Positions 1 to 3,958 of a stretch of DNA of 6,073 nt are shown piece by piece; positions within the stretch are counted from its first letter, which is position 1; every line of letters begins with the position of its first letter. Below the pieces are notes generated by a model that had not been told where the DNA came from, searched no databases, and saw only the letters and a list, made by a program, of their open reading frames with translations. A program made the position numbers and the translations under genes. The DNA is taken from positions 1 to 6,073 of the forward strand of contig CAZZCX010000038.1 of assembly GCA_964653195.1 (NCBI GenBank), in the 5' to 3' direction. Source of the DNA: CAYMDS01 sp964653195 (GTDB lineage: Bacteria > Patescibacteriota > Microgenomatia > Levybacterales > UBA12049).

Positions 1-55
1 TACTTAATACTTAATACTTAATACTTAATACTTAATACTTAATACTTAATACTTA
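1..55. repeat. Heptamer tandem repeat (TACTTAA)n
   Basis: Seven perfect head-to-tail copies of TACTTAA (1-49) plus six bases of an eighth (50-55). The array is cut by the left edge, so its true length is unknown. It starts 3 bp beyond the stop codon of the minus-strand rpmB gene, so it occupies that gene's 3' flank where a terminator would be expected; no hairpin is visible. The unit length of 7 bp recurs in other arrays of this window. Confidence 0.95.
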
Positions 56-58
56 CAA

Positions 59-295
59 TTATACCGTGGCTACAGAAGAGGAAATATTCACTGTATCTAT
101 TAATTCACTCTGAATTGATCTCTTATACATCCTAAGACATTTGGTACATAATCTCACCCGTTTTGAAGTTCCTCCTATTACTACTTTTGTATAGTGAAGA
201 TTAGGTTTAAATTTCTTTTTCGTACGATTTTTTGCATGAGACACATTGTGTCCATACATTGATCCTTTTTTACAATTTGCGCATTTCATACCCAT
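59..295 (-). CDS. rpmB: Large ribosomal subunit protein bL28, zinc-ribbon form
   Basis: Small basic protein of the 50S subunit, recognised from the bL28 core GHNVSHAKNRTKKKFKPNLH near its N-terminus followed by the LCTKCLRMYK block. Two CxxC pairs (residues 5/8 and 50/53 from the chosen start) form the zinc ribbon of the C+ version of the family. The frame stays open to an ATG at 361, but a promoter at 321-349 lies downstream of that codon, so the message cannot include it. ATG 295 (78 aa) or ATG 289 (76 aa) are the real candidates, with a leader of about 20 nt and no strong Shine-Dalgarno motif. Both give MGMKCANC or MKCANC, matching the usual family start. The gene is divergent from the M50 protease gene and ends just before the heptamer array. 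Family identity is secure; the exact start is slightly uncertain. Confidence 0.93.
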   Translation of the reverse strand: MGMKCANCKKGSMYGHNVSHAKNRTKKKFKPNLHYTKVVIGGTSKRVRLCTKCLRMYKRSIQSELIDTVNISSSVATV

Positions 296-320
296 AGAAA
301 TATCTACTTTCGTAGGGTAT

Positions 321-349
321 ACTATACCACAGAAGCCTGAATAACTCAA
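321..349 (-). promoter_or_regulatory. Sigma70-type promoter of rpmB
   Basis: Read on the minus strand: -35 TTGAGT (344-349), 17-bp spacer, -10 TATAGT (321-326). Transcription should start near 314, about 20 nt before ATG 295. This decides the rpmB start codon. Confidence 0.7.
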
Positions 350-450
350 TAGAAATTCCAATTTCTATTTACCAATTTCAAGTTAGTTTCGAAATACGGA
401 ATTAAGAGTAAATTCGACATTGGAACACAGAAACTGGAAACTCGTATCAT

Positions 451-1077
451 ATGGATTTCTTTTTCATTATTATTTCCTTAATCATACTTATCTTATCAGC
501 AGTTCTACATGAGGTGGCTCATGGAGTAACAGCAGACAGGCTAGGAGATCCGACAGCACGAATTTCAGGCCGTTTGACCCTAAATCCGCTCAAGCATCTC
601 GATCCTATGATGTCAGTCTTTTTGCCTCTTCTCCTACTACTTTCATCTGGTGGTAGATTTGCCTTCGGGGGTGCAAAACCCGTACCAGTAGATCCGTTCA
701 ATCTGAAAGAAGGCAGAAAAGATTTGGCTCTAGTTTCACTATCTGGTCCCCTAACTAACATTGTTCTAAGTATAATAGCAGCCGGCTTAATTCATCTTAT
801 TGGATCTTCATCTAATATATTACGATTTGTGCTTATGATAATTGTAGATCTTAACTTATGGCTGGCTATATTCAATCTCTTGCCTATTCCTCCGCTTGAT
901 GGTTCTAAAGTATTTGCACTTCTTCTCCCTGAACGAACTGCTGCAAAATATCTAGCGGTTGGTGAAATAGGAACTTTCATTCTTCTATTTCTACTCTTTT
1001 TTCCCATAGGATCATTCACACTTCAAGATTTCATGATGCAAATTCACGTTTTCCTTCTCTCCCTCCTTGGCTTCTAA
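451..1077 (+). CDS. M50-family (site-2-type) membrane zinc metalloprotease
   Basis: Integral membrane protease that cuts substrates within or near the lipid bilayer. The zinc site is visible: HEVAH (HExxH, residues 20-24) inside the first hydrophobic segment, and the third ligand Asp150 in NLLPIPPLDG (142-151), the NxxPxPxLDG signature. Hydrophobic segments lie at roughly 3-24, 54-66, 97-118, 122-148 and 172-204. At 208 aa with no PDZ or CBS domain it is the short, minimal form often annotated as site-2 protease family protein, rather than RseP or SpoIVFB. ATG 451 puts HExxH at the usual distance from the N-terminus. No good promoter or ribosome binding site is evident upstream. The substrate cannot be inferred from the neighbours: divergent rpmB and a downstream small RNA. 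Confidence 0.93.
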   Translation: MDFFFIIISLIILILSAVLHEVAHGVTADRLGDPTARISGRLTLNPLKHLDPMMSVFLPLLLLLSSGGRFAFGGAKPVPVDPFNLKEGRKDLALVSLSGPLTNIVLSIIAAGLIHLIGSSSNILRFVLMIIVDLNLWLAIFNLLPIPPLDGSKVFALLLPERTAAKYLAVGEIGTFILLFLLFFPIGSFTLQDFMMQIHVFLLSLLGF

Positions 1078-1144
1078 GTTCGACTCAAAATTTATAAATT
1101 ATAATTTGGATTAACGTGTTATTTCCGATCAAATACTATACTAC
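1078..1144. other. AT-rich spacer with 12-bp palindrome
   Basis: No gene seen. AAATTATAATTT at 1096-1107 is a perfect palindrome, but in such AT-rich DNA this may be chance. There is no intrinsic terminator for the M50 gene. Confidence 0.4.
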
Positions 1145-1173
1145 TTGACCCATTATATATTGGTATATATACT
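1145..1173 (+). promoter_or_regulatory. Promoter of the candidate small RNA
   Basis: -35 TTGACC (1145-1150), 17-bp spacer, -10 TATACT (1168-1173). The predicted start at about 1180 coincides with the first base pair of the long end-closing helix of the RNA (C1181-G1354), which supports both calls. Confidence 0.75.
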
Positions 1174-1179
1174 AAGGTT

Positions 1180-1386
1180 GCTCTTTGATACTAGAGGATG
1201 AGGTTTATATTTTTTCTCTACAAATCAAATTCTTTGAGGTAGTCTGCAAGATTTGCGGGCGACAAGGAGAAATTTATTCCGCCGTGGTGGGATAAATATC
1301 CTCCCTAATTATTACTCTCAGGGAGAAAACGCCTCATAGCTCGGTATTAAAGAGTTTAAAGAACCATCCAAGAAGGATGGTTTTTT
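1180..1386 (+). ncRNA. Candidate structured small RNA, family not assigned
   Basis: An independently transcribed non-coding RNA of about 175 nt plus terminator. Its ends pair: CTCTTTGATACT (1181-1192) with GGTATTAAAGAG (1343-1354), 12 bp including G-U pairs, continued by ATGAGG/CCTCAT (1198-1203/1332-1337) across a small internal loop. Inside are three or four hairpins: 1218-1242 (CTAC and TCAAA stems), 1242-1260 (8 bp, GAT loop), 1266-1304 (ATTTATTCC/GGGATAAAT with an 8-nt loop), and CTCCCT/AGGGAG (1301-1306/1319-1324, partly competing with the previous one). No substantial ORF lies within. Size, closed ends and own promoter and terminator resemble 6S RNA, but two hairpins on the 5' side of the would-be central bubble are not typical. 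I see no RNase P, tmRNA or SRP RNA signature. Confidence 0.65.
1362..1386 (+). terminator. Intrinsic terminator of the small RNA
   Basis: Stem AACCATCC (1362-1369), loop AAGAA, stem GGATGGTT (1375-1382), with a run of six T at 1381-1386. It separates the small RNA from the tRNA unit. Confidence 0.9.
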
Positions 1387-1407
1387 CATGGATACGCTCT
1401 TAAACCC

Positions 1408-1436
1408 TTGCCCGTACATCTTCACTCTGATAAAAT
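1408..1436 (+). promoter_or_regulatory. Promoter of the tRNA-Thr / nuclease / tRNA-Tyr unit
   Basis: -35 TTGCCC (1408-1413), 17-bp spacer, -10 TAAAAT (1431-1436). The predicted start near 1443 leaves a leader of about 12 nt before mature tRNA-Thr. Confidence 0.6.
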
Positions 1437-1454
1437 TACGAATACGTCAAGCCT

Positions 1455-1526
1455 GCCGACATAGCTCAGTGGTAGAGCAATGCTTTTGTAAAGCATGGGT
1501 CGTGGGTTCAAATCCCTCTGTCGGCT
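1455..1526 (+). tRNA. tRNA-Thr (anticodon TGT)
   Basis: Complete cloverleaf of 72 nt: acceptor GCCGACA/TGTCGGC, D stem GCTC/GAGC, anticodon stem ATGCT/AGCAT with loop TTTGTAA giving TGT, T loop TTCAAAT, discriminator T73. The T stem has one U-U mismatch (50/64). CCA is not encoded. It is the first gene of a unit ending at the terminator after tRNA-Tyr. It matches thrU of the classical Thr-Tyr-Gly-Thr tRNA cluster in anticodon and position. Confidence 0.95.
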
Positions 1527-1565
1527 CAAAACATTCTTGATACTTGGTAATATACCGGGTACAAT

Positions 1566-1946
1566 ATGAGTATGAACTCAAAAAGAAAAGGGAGTCTCGC
1601 GGTTGGTGAAGCAATCGCACACTTTATCACAAAAGGATATAGTGTTCTTCTTCCCGTTTCAGATTGTGACAAGTACGATTTAGCAGTAGATTTAGCTGAA
1701 GGAATTAAGAGAGTACTATGTAAATATTCAAATTACAAAGAAAAGAGTGGATCATATATTGTAGACTTAAGGACTTTTGGTGGTTATAGAGAAAAAACAT
1801 ACCATACAAAATATTTACCTGAACATTTTGATTATTTATTTATTTTTTGCGGTAATGGGGATAAGTATCTAATTCCAAAAGAAAATATTATTAAGAAGTC
1901 GCATATTGCAGTTGGTGTAAAAAGTTGGAATGATTATAAATGCTGA
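1566..1946 (+). CDS. PD-(D/E)XK homing-type endonuclease (I-Ssp6803I-like)
   Basis: A 126-aa protein resembling the small single-domain PD-(D/E)XK nucleases related to the homing enzyme I-Ssp6803I. Visible core: helix KGSLAVGEAIAHFITKGY (8-25, Glu15), KYDL (36-39) with the probable metal-binding Asp38, and the strand RVLCKYS with Lys53. The position normally Gln or Glu two residues before that Lys is Leu51 (codon CTA, one base from CAA), so activity may be impaired. ATG 1566 is used; ATG 1572 is an alternative. It lies 39 bp after tRNA-Thr(TGT). Its stop TGA (1944-1946) lies inside tRNA-Tyr at tRNA bases 3-5, so the two genes overlap by 5 bp. The flanking tRNAs are intact, so it is free-standing and not inside an intron. 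Family membership is recognised by pattern only. Confidence 0.72.
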   Translation: MSMNSKRKGSLAVGEAIAHFITKGYSVLLPVSDCDKYDLAVDLAEGIKRVLCKYSNYKEKSGSYIVDLRTFGGYREKTYHTKYLPEHFDYLFIFCGNGDKYLIPKENIIKKSHIAVGVKSWNDYKC

Positions 1947-2026
1947 GTTGGCGGAGCAGTCAATCGCACCTCGCTGTAGACGAGGCGGTCGAAAGGCCTA
2001 CGGGAGTGCAAATCTCTCACTCAGCA
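1942..2026 (+). tRNA. tRNA-Tyr (anticodon GTA)
   Basis: Class II tRNA of 85 nt: acceptor GCTGAGT/ACTCAGC, D stem GCGG/TCGC (last pair G-U), anticodon stem CCTCG/CGAGG with loop CTGTAGA, long variable arm with stem GGTC/GGCC, T stem GGGAG/CTCTC, discriminator A73, no encoded CCA. Two near-universal bases are changed together: position 18 is A instead of G, and position 55 (T loop TGCAAAT) is G instead of T. G19 and C56 are kept. Its first 5 nt overlap the end of the upstream nuclease gene. A strong terminator follows. Confidence 0.93.
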
Positions 2027-2028
2027 CA

Positions 2029-2056
2029 AAAATCACCTCTTTCGAGGTGATTTTTT
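2029..2056 (+). terminator. Intrinsic terminator after tRNA-Tyr
   Basis: Stem AATCACCTC (2031-2039), loop TTTC, stem GAGGTGATT (2044-2052), then T residues to 2058, with A residues on the other side, so it may work both ways. It closes the first tRNA unit. Confidence 0.92.
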
Positions 2057-2059
2057 TTA

Positions 2060-2088
2060 TTGACTGATATATTACTTAAATCTATTAT
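2060..2088 (+). promoter_or_regulatory. Promoter of the LAGLIDADG-like gene / tRNA-Thr(GGT) unit
   Basis: -35 TTGACT (2060-2065), 17-bp spacer, -10 TATTAT (2083-2088); predicted start near 2095, about 7 nt before ATG 2102. The TTG at 2060 that could be read as a start codon is this -35 box. The promoter begins one base after the T run of the previous terminator. Confidence 0.7.
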
Positions 2089-2101
2089 AGAATTAACTAA
2101 T

Positions 2102-2713
2102 ATGGAATCAGGTTTGATTTCTAAGGAAAAACTAAAACTTCTATACGATTCAGGTAAGTCGATGTTTGAACTCGCCCAGCTTTACAAATGCTCTACGCAT
2201 AAGATCGTTTATTGGATGGATAAGTATAAGCTTAAAAGACGAACAAGAAGCGAGGCTAGCTATATTAAACTAAACCCCAATGGAGATCCTTTTTATATAA
2301 AAAGGGTGTTTAATCTTGAAGATATGTTCTTATATGGCTTAGGCATTGGACTATATTGGGGTGAAGGCGAGAAAGCTTCAAATAATGCTGTCCGCGTAGC
2401 AAATAGCGACCCTTACGTAATTAAAAACTTTCGTAGGTTTCTTAGCAGCATATGCGGCGTCCAAGCTGAAAAAATGAGATATAGCCTAATATGTTTTAAC
2501 GATATTAACGAAAATACAGCTAAAACTTATTGGGCTAAACTATTAAAGATATCTGAAGCCAAATTTGGTAAAATAGTGAACATCCCGACTCAAGGCAAAG
2601 GAAGCTATAAGAAAAAATCACAGTTTGGAGTTTGCACTATAACTGTAAGTAACACCAAACTCAAAGCCTGGATTATGGGAGAAATTGACAAGATTAAGAA
2701 TACGCCGGTATAG
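2102..2713 (+). CDS. HTH plus LAGLIDADG-like homing endonuclease family protein
   Basis: A 203-aa protein. The N-terminal part (about residues 7-50) looks like a helix-turn-helix: KLKLLYDSGKSMFELAQLYK, CSTHKIVYWMDKYKLKRRTRSEA. It is followed by a LAGLIDADG-type helix, FLYGLGIGLYWGEGEK, whose GEG occupies the place of the catalytic acidic residue, then RVANSDPYVIKNFRRFL as in one-domain LAGLIDADG relatives. The role would be DNA recognition and cutting at a tRNA locus, or a domesticated DNA-binding function. The open frame reaches back to TTG 2060, but a promoter occupies 2060-2088, so ATG 2102 with a very short leader is preferred. Its last 10 bp, including the stop TAG (2711-2713), lie within tRNA-Thr(GGT). 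Family assignment is by motif and context. Confidence 0.68.
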   Translation: MESGLISKEKLKLLYDSGKSMFELAQLYKCSTHKIVYWMDKYKLKRRTRSEASYIKLNPNGDPFYIKRVFNLEDMFLYGLGIGLYWGEGEKASNNAVRVANSDPYVIKNFRRFLSSICGVQAEKMRYSLICFNDINENTAKTYWAKLLKISEAKFGKIVNIPTQGKGSYKKKSQFGVCTITVSNTKLKAWIMGEIDKIKNTPV

Positions 2714-2775
2714 TTTAATGGCAAAACGATTCATTGGTAATGAATTGAGCATGGGTTCGATTCCCATTACCGGCT
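2704..2775 (+). tRNA. tRNA-Thr (anticodon GGT)
   Basis: Cloverleaf of 72 nt: acceptor GCCGGTA/TACCGGC, D stem GTTT/AAAC, anticodon stem ATTCA/TGAAT with loop TTGGTAA giving GGT, T stem ATGGG/CCCAT with loop TTCGATT, discriminator T73, no encoded CCA. All stems pair perfectly apart from possible wobble pairs. The first 10 nt are shared with the end of the upstream LAGLIDADG-like gene. It corresponds to thrT of the classical cluster. No terminator follows before rpmG. Confidence 0.95.
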
Positions 2776-2795
2776 CATTTTTGCACTGAAGGTGC

Positions 2796-2823
2796 TAAAC
2801 AATAAACGATAAACAGTAAAACT
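2796..2823. repeat. Degenerate TAAAC heptamer array
   Basis: TAAAC starts at 2796, 2803 and 2810, and TAAAAC at 2817: four units exactly 7 bp apart (TAAACAA, TAAACGA, TAAACAG, TAAAACT). The last part (2811-2823) is the left arm of the 13-bp inverted repeat around the four-helix gene. Confidence 0.75.
2811..2823. repeat. Left arm of 13-bp perfect inverted repeat
   Basis: AAACAGTAAAACT, the exact reverse complement of 3221-3233. The two arms enclose the four-helix-bundle gene and nothing else. Confidence 0.85.
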
Positions 2824-2847
2824 TTTTAAATTAAAAACATCACAAAC

Positions 2848-3207
2848 ATATATTTTAGATTTAGAAAATTCTCCATCTATACCGATCTTAGGCAATTTAT
2901 AAAAGACACCTACATACTTGCTAACTTACTGCCTGATTTTGAAAAATTCGCCTTAGCTAGTCAGCTACGACGTGCCTCAACATCAATTCTTTTGAATCTC
3001 GCAGAAGGATCTATGCGTGGCTCTGATCCAGAATTTCATCATTTTATGATGTATTCTATTGCATCTCTCGGAGAAGTAGTTTCAATATTGGACGTTTGCC
3101 TTGACCAGAATTACATCACCCCTTCAGTTCACAAGGAATTTATGGTAAAATGCGAAGATATTGAGAAACAGTTATTTAGTTTCAGTACTAAATTGAAGCA
3201 AAAATAG
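2848..3207 (+). CDS. Four-helix-bundle protein of the 23S rRNA intervening-sequence (S23) family, non-canonical start
   Basis: Small helical protein recognised by RFRKFSIYTDLRQFIKDTY, SQLRRASTSI, LNLAEGSMRGSDPEFHHF and the following ExxxxLD helix, as in IVS-encoded S23 proteins (avd of diversity-generating retroelements has a similar fold). The biochemical role is unknown. The frame is open from the stop at 2827-2829 to TAG 3205-3207, but contains no ATG or GTG in the first half. The first TTG (2992) would remove helix 1 and half of the core. The homology begins right after ATA 2848 (119 aa, the usual length), so either ATA/ATT is used or the start was lost (ATG to ATA). The gene is bracketed by 13-bp inverted repeats and lies between tRNA-Thr and rpmG, 41 bp upstream of rpmG. 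It may be a pseudogene. Confidence 0.65.
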   Translation: MYFRFRKFSIYTDLRQFIKDTYILANLLPDFEKFALASQLRRASTSILLNLAEGSMRGSDPEFHHFMMYSIASLGEVVSILDVCLDQNYITPSVHKEFMVKCEDIEKQLFSFSTKLKQK

Positions 3208-3220
3208 TTACAAGTTTTAT

Positions 3221-3233
3221 AGTTTTACTGTTT
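3221..3233. repeat. Right arm of 13-bp perfect inverted repeat
   Basis: AGTTTTACTGTTT, exact reverse complement of 2811-2823, starting 14 bp after the four-helix stop codon and ending 15 bp before rpmG. The AGTTTTA motif also occurs 8 bp earlier, at 3213. Confidence 0.85.
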
Positions 3234-3248
3234 CAACAAAGCTGAATT

Positions 3249-3425
3249 ATGGCTAAAAAAGGTGAACATAGAATAAAAATAGGCTTAGTTTGTCAAACCT
3301 GTAAAACCAGGAATTACATCTCGCAAAAAAACAAGATGGAAACTCCTGAGAAACTCGTTCTGAAAAAATTTTGCAAAATCTGTCGTAAGGTGCAGGATCA
3401 CAAAGAAAACGAGAAACTAAAATAG
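3249..3425 (+). CDS. rpmG: Large ribosomal subunit protein bL33, zinc-ribbon form
   Basis: A 58-aa basic protein starting MAKKGEHRIKIGLVCQTC, with zinc-binding pairs C15/C18 and C42/C45 and the typical middle RNYISQKNKMETPEKLVLKK. It is part of the 50S subunit near the E site. ATG 3249 is the only sensible start; no clear Shine-Dalgarno motif precedes it. A TATAGT at 3218-3223 with TTGAAG at 3193-3198 could be a promoter but has a 19-bp spacer, so read-through from the upstream unit is at least as likely. A terminator follows at 3446-3488 and then tRNA-Trp, the usual rpmG/tRNA-Trp neighbourhood. The final codons merge into a degenerate heptamer array. Confidence 0.94.
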   Translation: MAKKGEHRIKIGLVCQTCKTRNYISQKNKMETPEKLVLKKFCKICRKVQDHKENEKLK

Positions 3426-3455
3426 TTAATGGCGAATAGTTAATTGCGTATGGTA
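3421..3455. repeat. Degenerate heptamer array after rpmG
   Basis: Five 7-bp units in phase: AATAGTT, AATGGCG, AATAGTT, AATTGCG, TATGGTA. The first unit includes the rpmG stop codon. It is roughly the inverse of the CCATN array at 3497-3524 on the other side of the terminator hairpin. Confidence 0.6.
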
Positions 3456-3488
3456 GAATAAGCATAGCTTATTGCATACGCTTTTTTT
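3446..3488 (+). terminator. Intrinsic terminator after rpmG
   Basis: GCGTATG (3446-3452) pairs with CATACGC (3475-3481), and inside it AATAAGC pairs with GCTTATT around an ATA loop. Seven T follow (3482-3488). It ends the LAGLIDADG-like / tRNA-Thr / four-helix / rpmG unit. Confidence 0.92.
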
Positions 3489-3496
3489 GTGCCTAA

Positions 3497-3524
3497 CCAT
3501 TAGCCATATGCCATAAGCCATTTA
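3497..3524. repeat. CCATN heptamer array before tRNA-Trp
   Basis: Four in-phase units CCATTAG, CCATATG, CCATAAG, CCATTTA (CCAT at 3497, 3504, 3511 and 3518), ending 7 bp before tRNA-Trp. Its reverse complement resembles the array at 3421-3455, so the two can form an imperfect stem outside the terminator. Confidence 0.75.
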
Positions 3525-3531
3525 CTAATAT

Positions 3532-3602
3532 GGGGCTGTGGTGAAATGGTATCACAGCGGTCTCCAAAACCGCTTTTCCCAGTTCGAATCCGGGCAGCCC
3601 TG
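3532..3602 (+). tRNA. tRNA-Trp (anticodon CCA)
   Basis: Cloverleaf of 71 nt: acceptor GGGGCTG/CAGCCCT (G1-U72 wobble), D stem GTGA/TCAC, anticodon stem GCGGT/ACCGC with loop CTCCAAA giving CCA, T stem CCCAG/CCGGG with an A-C mismatch (52/62), T loop TTCGAAT, discriminator G73 as expected for bacterial Trp. No 3' CCA is encoded. Its last four bases also form the base of the 14-bp hairpin that follows. secE, the usual next gene, is not in the window. Confidence 0.95.
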
Positions 3603-3641
3603 CTATGAAGTATGCGCGCAAGCGCTTTACTTCATAGCAGG
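3599..3641 (+). repeat. 14-bp perfect hairpin overlapping the tRNA-Trp 3' end
   Basis: CCTGCTATGAAGTA (3599-3612) pairs perfectly with TACTTCATAGCAGG (3628-3641), and GCGC/GCGC inside closes a GCAA tetraloop. The first four bases are the end of the tRNA acceptor strand and the discriminator. No T run follows, so it is not a standard terminator. Confidence 0.85.
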
Positions 3642-3675
3642 CCATAAAGTCAAGCGAAGCGCGTACTTTATCGGC
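3641..3675 (+). repeat. Second hairpin upstream of the GIY-YIG gene
   Basis: GCCATAAAGT (3641-3650) pairs with ACTTTATCGGC (3665-3675) with one bulged C. The GCGAAGC core of the loop resembles the first hairpin read in reverse complement. It ends 15 bp before the GIY-YIG start. Confidence 0.65.
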
Positions 3676-3690
3676 GTGCCACCTAACTAT

Positions 3691-3958
3691 ATGTTCTATA
3701 CATATATCCTCCACTCCCTCAAAGATAACGATCTGTATATCGGCTGTAGTAATAATTTAAAAAGACGCTTCAAAGAACATTGTGACGGCAAAGTATTTTC
3801 TACGAAGAAGACGACCGCTAAAACTCATATTCTATGAATCATATCTCATGGAGAAAGACGCAGTCCGAAGAGAAGATTATTTTAAAACGAATCCGGGAAA
3901 ACGGACTTTAAAATTAATGTTAAGAACGTATTTTAACTCGTTAGATAAAAACCATTAA
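3691..3958 (+). pseudogene. GIY-YIG endonuclease, frameshifted
   Basis: Starts MFYTYILHSLKDNDLYIGCS, then NNLKRRFKEHCDGKVFSTKK: the two strands (YTYIL and LYIG) and the Arg-bearing helix of the small GIY-YIG domain (UvrC/homing-endonuclease type). The starting frame then ends early at TGA 3835-3837. In the +1 frame from 3812 the expected remainder follows, RPLKLIFYESYLMEKD, then AVRREDYFKTNPGKRTLKLML, to TAA 3956-3958. One frameshift near 3811 therefore splits an otherwise complete domain of about 88 aa; a two-base loss or one-base gain would explain it. No slippery sequence is visible, so programmed frameshifting is unlikely. The open frame extends upstream through tRNA-Trp, but ATG 3691 is where homology begins. 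It is inserted directly after tRNA-Trp, where secE is commonly found. Confidence 0.82.

Noticed and set aside
1..55. CRISPR array
   Set aside because: Units are 7 bp with no spacers.
296..361. Longer rpmB start at ATG 361
   Set aside because: The promoter at 321-349 lies inside this extension, and bL28 proteins start just before the first CxxC.
420..450. TTGGAA / TATCAT as promoter of the M50 gene
   Set aside because: Spacer of 19 bp, and the predicted transcription start would fall inside the coding region after ATG 451.
1180..1386. Small RNA as tmRNA, RNase P RNA, SRP RNA or T-box leader
   Set aside because: No tRNA-like 3' end, no GAGGAAAGTC-type P4 motif, no SRP GGAAG/AGCAG loops, and no T-box AGGGTGG motif; it ends before the tRNA gene in its own terminator.
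1455..2775. Group I introns hosting the nucleases
   Set aside because: All tRNAs are uninterrupted, and the spaces around the nuclease genes are too short to hold intron cores.
3253..3465. Minus-strand frame opposite rpmG, and other antisense frames in the M50 gene and tRNA-Trp region
   Set aside because: These are shadows of confidently identified genes, with no family resemblance.
3538..3690. N-terminal extension of the GIY-YIG frame through tRNA-Trp
   Set aside because: It translates the tRNA and the two hairpins; family homology starts at ATG 3691.
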